DNA from: Alteromonas sp. M12
GTDB taxonomy: Bacteria; Pseudomonadota; Gammaproteobacteria; Enterobacterales; Alteromonadaceae
DNA: 64,000 nucleotides
Assembly: GCF_037478005.1 (NCBI RefSeq)
Contig: NZ_CP144164.1
Coordinates: 4,216,001 to 4,280,000 of the forward strand
Direction: 5' to 3'
Positions within the stretch are counted from its first letter, which is position 1, and each line of letters begins with the position of its first letter. Made by a program: the position numbers and the translations under genes. This document shows, one piece after another, positions 59,896 through 64,000 of the stretch. Under the pieces are notes generated by a model. It made no database searches. It worked only from the letters and a program-made list of their open reading frames with translations, and was not told the origin of the DNA.

Positions 59896-60501
59896 ATGGG
59901 CAAGCTTTCAACCACAATTTTTATTATTTTCACGTTGGCAATTAGCAACGTAAGTGCACAGCAAGAACCTAACGACAGCTCTGGTGATATTCGCTATATC
60001 ACTGACGACCTATCTGCATTTATGCATACCGGTCCGACTAGGAATTACCGTATTCTAGGCTCGATTACAGCCGGTACACGTATTACGGTTTTACAAGAGA
60101 ATAAAGAGACTGGATTCACCGAAGTGATCGATGATAAACAGCGCACTGGGTGGGTAGAATCTCAGTATGTTAGCAATGAGCAAAGCATTCGTGAACTCGT
60201 TCCCGGACTGCAACAGAGTGCCAAACAATCTACCTCTCAAATTGCGCAACTTAACAAATCAAATGATTTATTGAGTCAGCAGCTTTCTGATTTAACTAGC
60301 CAAAACAAGGTGTTAGTTAAAGACTTAGAAAGTCAAAAGAAAGAAACTCAGAAACTGCAAAGAGAACTAGATATGCTAGATCAAAGTGCCCAAATGAAGT
60401 GGTTCACTCGAGGCGGCATTATCGCGTTAGTGAGTATTCTGCTGGGTGTAATCATTGCCTATTTACCGAAAAAGCGTAAACGCAGTGACCAATGGATGTA
60501 A
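59896..60501 (+). CDS. ygiM: SH3-domain membrane protein YgiM
   Basis: A 201-residue protein of the TIGR04211/YgiM family. It has a signal peptide (MGKLSTTIFIIFTLAISNVSA), a bacterial SH3 domain (about 30-95: IRYITDDLSAFMHTGPTRNYRILGSI...GWVESQYVS), a coiled coil (about 105-170) and a C-terminal membrane helix (GGIIALVSILLGVIIAYL) with a basic tail. The SH3 part should be periplasmic. Divergent from ygiF, a neighbour relation also seen in E. coli. The function is unknown. Confidence 0.9.
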   Translation: MGKLSTTIFIIFTLAISNVSAQQEPNDSSGDIRYITDDLSAFMHTGPTRNYRILGSITAGTRITVLQENKETGFTEVIDDKQRTGWVESQYVSNEQSIRELVPGLQQSAKQSTSQIAQLNKSNDLLSQQLSDLTSQNKVLVKDLESQKKETQKLQRELDMLDQSAQMKWFTRGGIIALVSILLGVIIAYLPKKRKRSDQWM

Positions 60502-60516
60502 TTATTTAGTATGAAA

Positions 60517-60542
60517 AATGCACTCCTTAAACGGAGTGCATT
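60517..60542 (+). terminator. Hairpin after ygiM
   Basis: AATGCACTCC-ttaaac-GGAGTGCATT, ten-base perfect stem 15 bases after the stop. The following T-run is short, so termination strength is uncertain. Confidence 0.68.
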
Positions 60543-60710
60543 GATGTTTGATCCCAACGCCAATCTTCAGCGTAATATCCTTTTAGTATCGAACCGACGC
60601 TTCTTCTTCCAAAGTGGTATAAACACGTCTACATTTTGACTGTATTTACACTCTATCAATCTATACACTCGCCCGATTATTAATCGCTAATCCCTTAACG
60701 GAGGTACAGT

Positions 60711-63700
60711 ATGCTTTTTCAAGGTAATTTGGTTACTAGTTGTCCAATTCGACAAAAGATAAGAGATTTTTATCGTATAGACGAAAATTTGGCTGTGGAT
60801 CATATTCTGCCTGATGCAGAAGTATCTGTCGGAGCCCGCAGTCGGGCTTGGGAACGTGCTCGAAAAATGGTTTTGCGTATACGCCGTGAACAAGAGGGAC
60901 ACGGCGGTGTAGATGCGCTGCTAAATGAATATTCATTGTCGACGGCTGAAGGCGTCGTGCTGATGTGTTTAGCAGAAGCACTATTGCGGGTGCCCGATAA
61001 AAAATCACAAGATGCGTTAATCCGTGACAAACTTTCAAAAGGTGCTTGGAGTTCACACTTAGGCACCAGTGATTCGATTTTTGTGAACGCTTCTTCTTGG
61101 GGCTTGTTGCTAACGGGCAACATGGTCTCATATACCGATCATCGTAAACGCAACAGCATCGGTCTATTGAAAAAAACCCTTGGAAAAATGGGTGAGCCGG
61201 TAATTCGTAAAGCCATGAACATTGCGATGAAGGTAATGGGCAAACAGTTCGTCATGGGTGAAAACATTGATGATGCATTGAAACGGGCCGCCGAAAAAGA
61301 ACAACAAGGTTATGTGTATTCATATGACATGCTTGGTGAAGGGGCGCGCACCGCTAAGGACGCTCAGGCATATTACGATGCTTATGAAGAAGCTATTCAT
61401 GCAATTGGTAAAGCTGCCAACAAAAAGGGGCCTAAGCGCAGCCCGGGTATTTCAGTAAAATTATCAGCCATTCATCCTCGTTATGAATTTACCAATCGTG
61501 AAGAAGTGTTGGAGGTCATTCCTAAACTTTTAAAACAACTATGTATGTTGTGCAAAGATTATGACATTGGTTTAACGGTAGATGCAGAAGAAGCAGATCG
61601 TTTAGATATCTCGTTAGATATCATTGAAAAAGTATTTTCAGATCCAGATTTAGGTGATTGGAGCGGCTTCGGTTTAGCTGTTCAGGCATACCAGAAACGC
61701 TCTTTATATGTACTTGATTGGCTCAGAGACTTAACCTTAAAAACGGGTCGCACTATGATGGTACGACTAGTGAAGGGTGCCTATTGGGATACGGAAATAA
61801 AAAATGCCCAACAAGCTGGTTTGGAACACTTTCCGGTCTTTACTCGTAAATCATCCACAGATGTTTCATACCACGCCTGTGCAAACCGCTTGTTAGCTTA
61901 CAAAGACACCATATACCCGCAATTTGCTACGCATAACGCATACACAGCTTCGGTTATTCTAGAACTGGCTGGAGACGATAAAGAAGGTTTCGAGTTCCAA
62001 TGTCTTCATGGCATGGGCGATAGTTTATATGACCAAATTGTGGTTGAAGAAAAAGTACAATGTCGTGTTTACGCTCCCGTTGGTGAACATGAAGATTTGT
62101 TAGCCTATTTAGTCAGAAGACTATTGGAAAATGGGGCTAACTCATCGTTTGTAAACGCCATTGTAGATGACAGCAAACCGGTTGAAGACTTGCTCGAAGA
62201 TCCGGTTGAAAAAACCCAACGATTAAAATTCAAATATAACCAGCAAATTCTTAAACCGATAGATTTATACGGTGCTGAACGGGCTAATTCGAAAGGCCTA
62301 GATTTAACCGATATCAATCATATTGCGCCGCTTAAATTAGCCCTTGATCGTTGGCAGTCAGAAAATTGTGTTGCTCAGCCAGAAGAAAATGAGACCATCC
62401 ATGTGGTTCGAAATCCAGCCAAGCAAGATGAAGCTATCGGCCACTTGGTGTATGACTCACCTGAGCAAATAAAACATAAGTTGGAATTAGCCGAACGCGC
62501 TTTTCAAAAGTGGTCAAACACGCCCGTCGAAACCAGAGCAGAAATATTAAGACGCACTGCTGACGCACTTGAGCGTAACTCCGATGAATTAATGGCATTA
62601 TGCTTAAAAGAAGCGGGGAAAATAGCCCAAGACGCCATCGATGAGATTCGTGAAGCCGTTGATTTTTGTCGCTATTATGCAGCAAGAGCTGAAGAGTTAT
62701 CTGAAGATAATCGACTTAGCCCTCGGGGTGTAGTGCTGTGCATAAGCCCTTGGAACTTCCCGTTAGCCATTTTCTTAGGGCAAGTAGTTGCGGCTTTGGT
62801 TACAGGAAATACGGTACTCGCCAAACCTGCAGAACAAACCAGTTTGATCGCCATTCGAGCGGTGGAACTGATGGAAAACGTTGGACTTCCAAAAGGTACA
62901 TTGCAAACCCTTGTGAATAAAGGTCCGGTTATTGGCGATGTGCTACTCCCTGATTCACGGATTAAAGCAGTGATATTTACCGGCTCAACGCAAACCGGTA
63001 GCTTAATCGCCAAAGAACTAGCTAACAGAGGCACTGAACAGGTGCCACTGATTGCAGAAACTGGTGGTCAAAACTGCATGATTGTTGATTCAACAGCGCT
63101 GCCAGAACAAGTTATTGATGATGTTATCGCATCTGGATTTCAAAGTGCCGGACAACGTTGTTCCGCATTGCGAGTATTATTTTTACAAGAAGACATTGCC
63201 GATACCATTATTGAAATGTTAATTGGTGCCATGCAAGAGCTAAGAGTCGGCGACCCATCCATGCTATCTCCGGATATTGGTCCTGTTATTGACCAAAAAG
63301 CGCTAAACAGTCTGCAGCAGCATGTTACTGATATGCAAGGAAAAGCGAAGTTACTTTACGACGCACCTTTGCCGGAAGATTGTAAAAACGGTTTCTATTT
63401 CACACCTAAATTATATGAAATTGATCACATCGATGTGTTAACCCGAGAAGTGTTTGGTCCTTGTGTGCACATTGTTCGCTTTAAAGAAAAAGACACCCTT
63501 AATGTCATTCAACAAATTAATGGAACAGGCTTTGGCTTAACCATGGGCGTGCACTCAAGAATTGATGAAAAGGCCATGGAATTAGGTCGCTTGTCCCGTG
63601 CAGGTAATGTGTACATCAACCGCAATATGATTGGTGCGATTGTTGGTGTTCAACCTTTTGGCGGCAGAGGACTGTCCGGCACTGGACCTAAAGCAGGTGG

Positions 63701-64000
63701 CCCTAATTATCTACCTAGATTGATGATCGAAAAAGCCACTCCGTTGAAGAGTGAAATCAAAGATGAATTACAAATTCAACAAGTTTTTGAAGCATCAGGG
63801 ATTGATGAAAGCGGTGCGCTGAAAATAATGAATAATGCCGCAGAGGCAGAATTTGATTGGCGTTCGACTAATCTTACTTCTCGTATTTCTTGGGTTCGAC
63901 AGCTACTTGCTAAGCTAGCAAGAGTCGATATTCTCGATGATTTGGCTGAAGATTTAGATCAAACTTTAGCGGTTTCTAGAGCTCAACTGATTAAAATTCA
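60711..64000 (+). CDS. putA: Bifunctional proline dehydrogenase/P5C dehydrogenase, partial
   Basis: About 1,096 codons lie in the window; the rest is beyond base 64000. The ATG at 60711 has GGAGG six bases upstream. The proline dehydrogenase barrel shows SPGISVKLSAIHPRYEF, MVRLVKGAYWDTEIK (about 350-364) and FATHNAYTASVI. The P5C dehydrogenase begins near 570 and has ISPWNFPLAIFLGQV, AETGGQNCMIVD with the catalytic Glu, and AGQRCSALRVLF with Cys817. It oxidises proline to glutamate. The N-terminus begins directly with the alpha-domain (IRDFYRIDENLAVDHILPDAEVSVG); the ribbon-helix-helix DNA-binding domain of E. coli PutA is absent. Confidence 0.97.
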   Translation, partial: MLFQGNLVTSCPIRQKIRDFYRIDENLAVDHILPDAEVSVGARSRAWERARKMVLRIRREQEGHGGVDALLNEYSLSTAEGVVLMCLAEALLRVPDKKSQDALIRDKLSKGAWSSHLGTSDSIFVNASSWGLLLTGNMVSYTDHRKRNSIGLLKKTLGKMGEPVIRKAMNIAMKVMGKQFVMGENIDDALKRAAEKEQQGYVYSYDMLGEGARTAKDAQAYYDAYEEAIHAIGKAANKKGPKRSPGISVKLSAIHPRYEFTNREEVLEVIPKLLKQLCMLCKDYDIGLTVDAEEADRLDISLDIIEKVFSDPDLGDWSGFGLAVQAYQKRSLYVLDWLRDLTLKTGRTMMVRLVKGAYWDTEIKNAQQAGLEHFPVFTRKSSTDVSYHACANRLLAYKDTIYPQFATHNAYTASVILELAGDDKEGFEFQCLHGMGDSLYDQIVVEEKVQCRVYAPVGEHEDLLAYLVRRLLENGANSSFVNAIVDDSKPVEDLLEDPVEKTQRLKFKYNQQILKPIDLYGAERANSKGLDLTDINHIAPLKLALDRWQSENCVAQPEENETIHVVRNPAKQDEAIGHLVYDSPEQIKHKLELAERAFQKWSNTPVETRAEILRRTADALERNSDELMALCLKEAGKIAQDAIDEIREAVDFCRYYAARAEELSEDNRLSPRGVVLCISPWNFPLAIFLGQVVAALVTGNTVLAKPAEQTSLIAIRAVELMENVGLPKGTLQTLVNKGPVIGDVLLPDSRIKAVIFTGSTQTGSLIAKELANRGTEQVPLIAETGGQNCMIVDSTALPEQVIDDVIASGFQSAGQRCSALRVLFLQEDIADTIIEMLIGAMQELRVGDPSMLSPDIGPVIDQKALNSLQQHVTDMQGKAKLLYDAPLPEDCKNGFYFTPKLYEIDHIDVLTREVFGPCVHIVRFKEKDTLNVIQQINGTGFGLTMGVHSRIDEKAMELGRLSRAGNVYINRNMIGAIVGVQPFGGRGLSGTGPKAGGPNYLPRLMIEKATPLKSEIKDELQIQQVFEASGIDESGALKIMNNAAEAEFDWRSTNLTSRISWVRQLLAKLARVDILDDLAEDLDQTLAVSRAQLIKI

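Noticed and set aside
60687..63034. Minus-strand open frames opposite putA
   Set aside because: All are shadows of the PutA coding frame, whose translation is continuous and fully conserved.

Overview
The window looks like chromosomal housekeeping DNA from a marine gammaproteobacterium of the Alteromonadales (Alteromonas/Glaciecola/Paraglaciecola type). The evidence is low-to-moderate GC, gene orders shared with Escherichia coli and Vibrio (nudF-yqiB-cpdA-yqiA-parE with divergent tolC; rppH-ptsP-lgt-thyA with divergent mutH; rapA-rluA; ygiF with divergent ygiM), a PrsT-type TPR lipoprotein, two GGDEF proteins and an MSHA-like prepilin. I see no rRNA, tRNA, CRISPR, prophage or intact insertion sequence. 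The family assignment is inference; no search was run.

Layout. 1-226 is the start of a TRAP small permease running off the left edge. 350-3391 is a cobalamin riboswitch followed by a tightly overlapped btuD-btuC-btuF vitamin B12 importer. 3459-8000 holds bolA, an AlkB-family dioxygenase, rlmG, a periplasmic cyclophilin, a GNAT acetyltransferase and a membrane diguanylate cyclase. 8172-10829 is a complete EF-P beta-lysylation module (epmA, efp, epmB). 10830-14025 is a stretch of small or poorly characterised genes ending in an orphan prepilin. 14085-20258 is parE-yqiA-cpdA-yqiB-nudF facing tolC. 20384-24670 has a voltage-gated-type ion channel with an unusual acidic filter, a 56-codon ORF with a strong hairpin terminator, and an isolated prsT. 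24990-31273 has deaD, cysG, a transglutaminase-like exported protein and a PIN-PhoH ATPase.

31274-37713 runs rapA, rluA, a DUF3530-like protein, an unknown gene and an AmpG-like permease. 37781-45094 is one long minus-strand gene string, rppH-ptsP-TSUP-lgt-thyA-(REC-CheC)-(PAS-GGDEF), with mutH divergent. 46322-53255 is a TPP riboswitch followed by thiC-thiDE-thiF-thiS-thiG-thiH, making both thiamin precursors and joining them. 53673-59738 carries an aldehyde dehydrogenase/acetolactate-synthase-like pair, a membrane-anchored AraC regulator and a CYTH-CHAD triphosphatase. The window closes with ygiM and a putA that lacks the usual DNA-binding N-terminus and runs off the right edge.

Most of the window is ordinary. 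The best candidates for something undescribed are: the channel with a TFEDWTD filter, whose acidic pattern resembles engineered calcium-selective bacterial channels; the REC-CheC plus PAS-GGDEF pair added to a conserved housekeeping operon; the ALDH/ThDP-enzyme pair below a membrane-bound AraC protein with nested palindromes; and the small-gene region around 10.8-13.3 kb. None of these amounts to a clearly novel multi-gene system on sequence alone.
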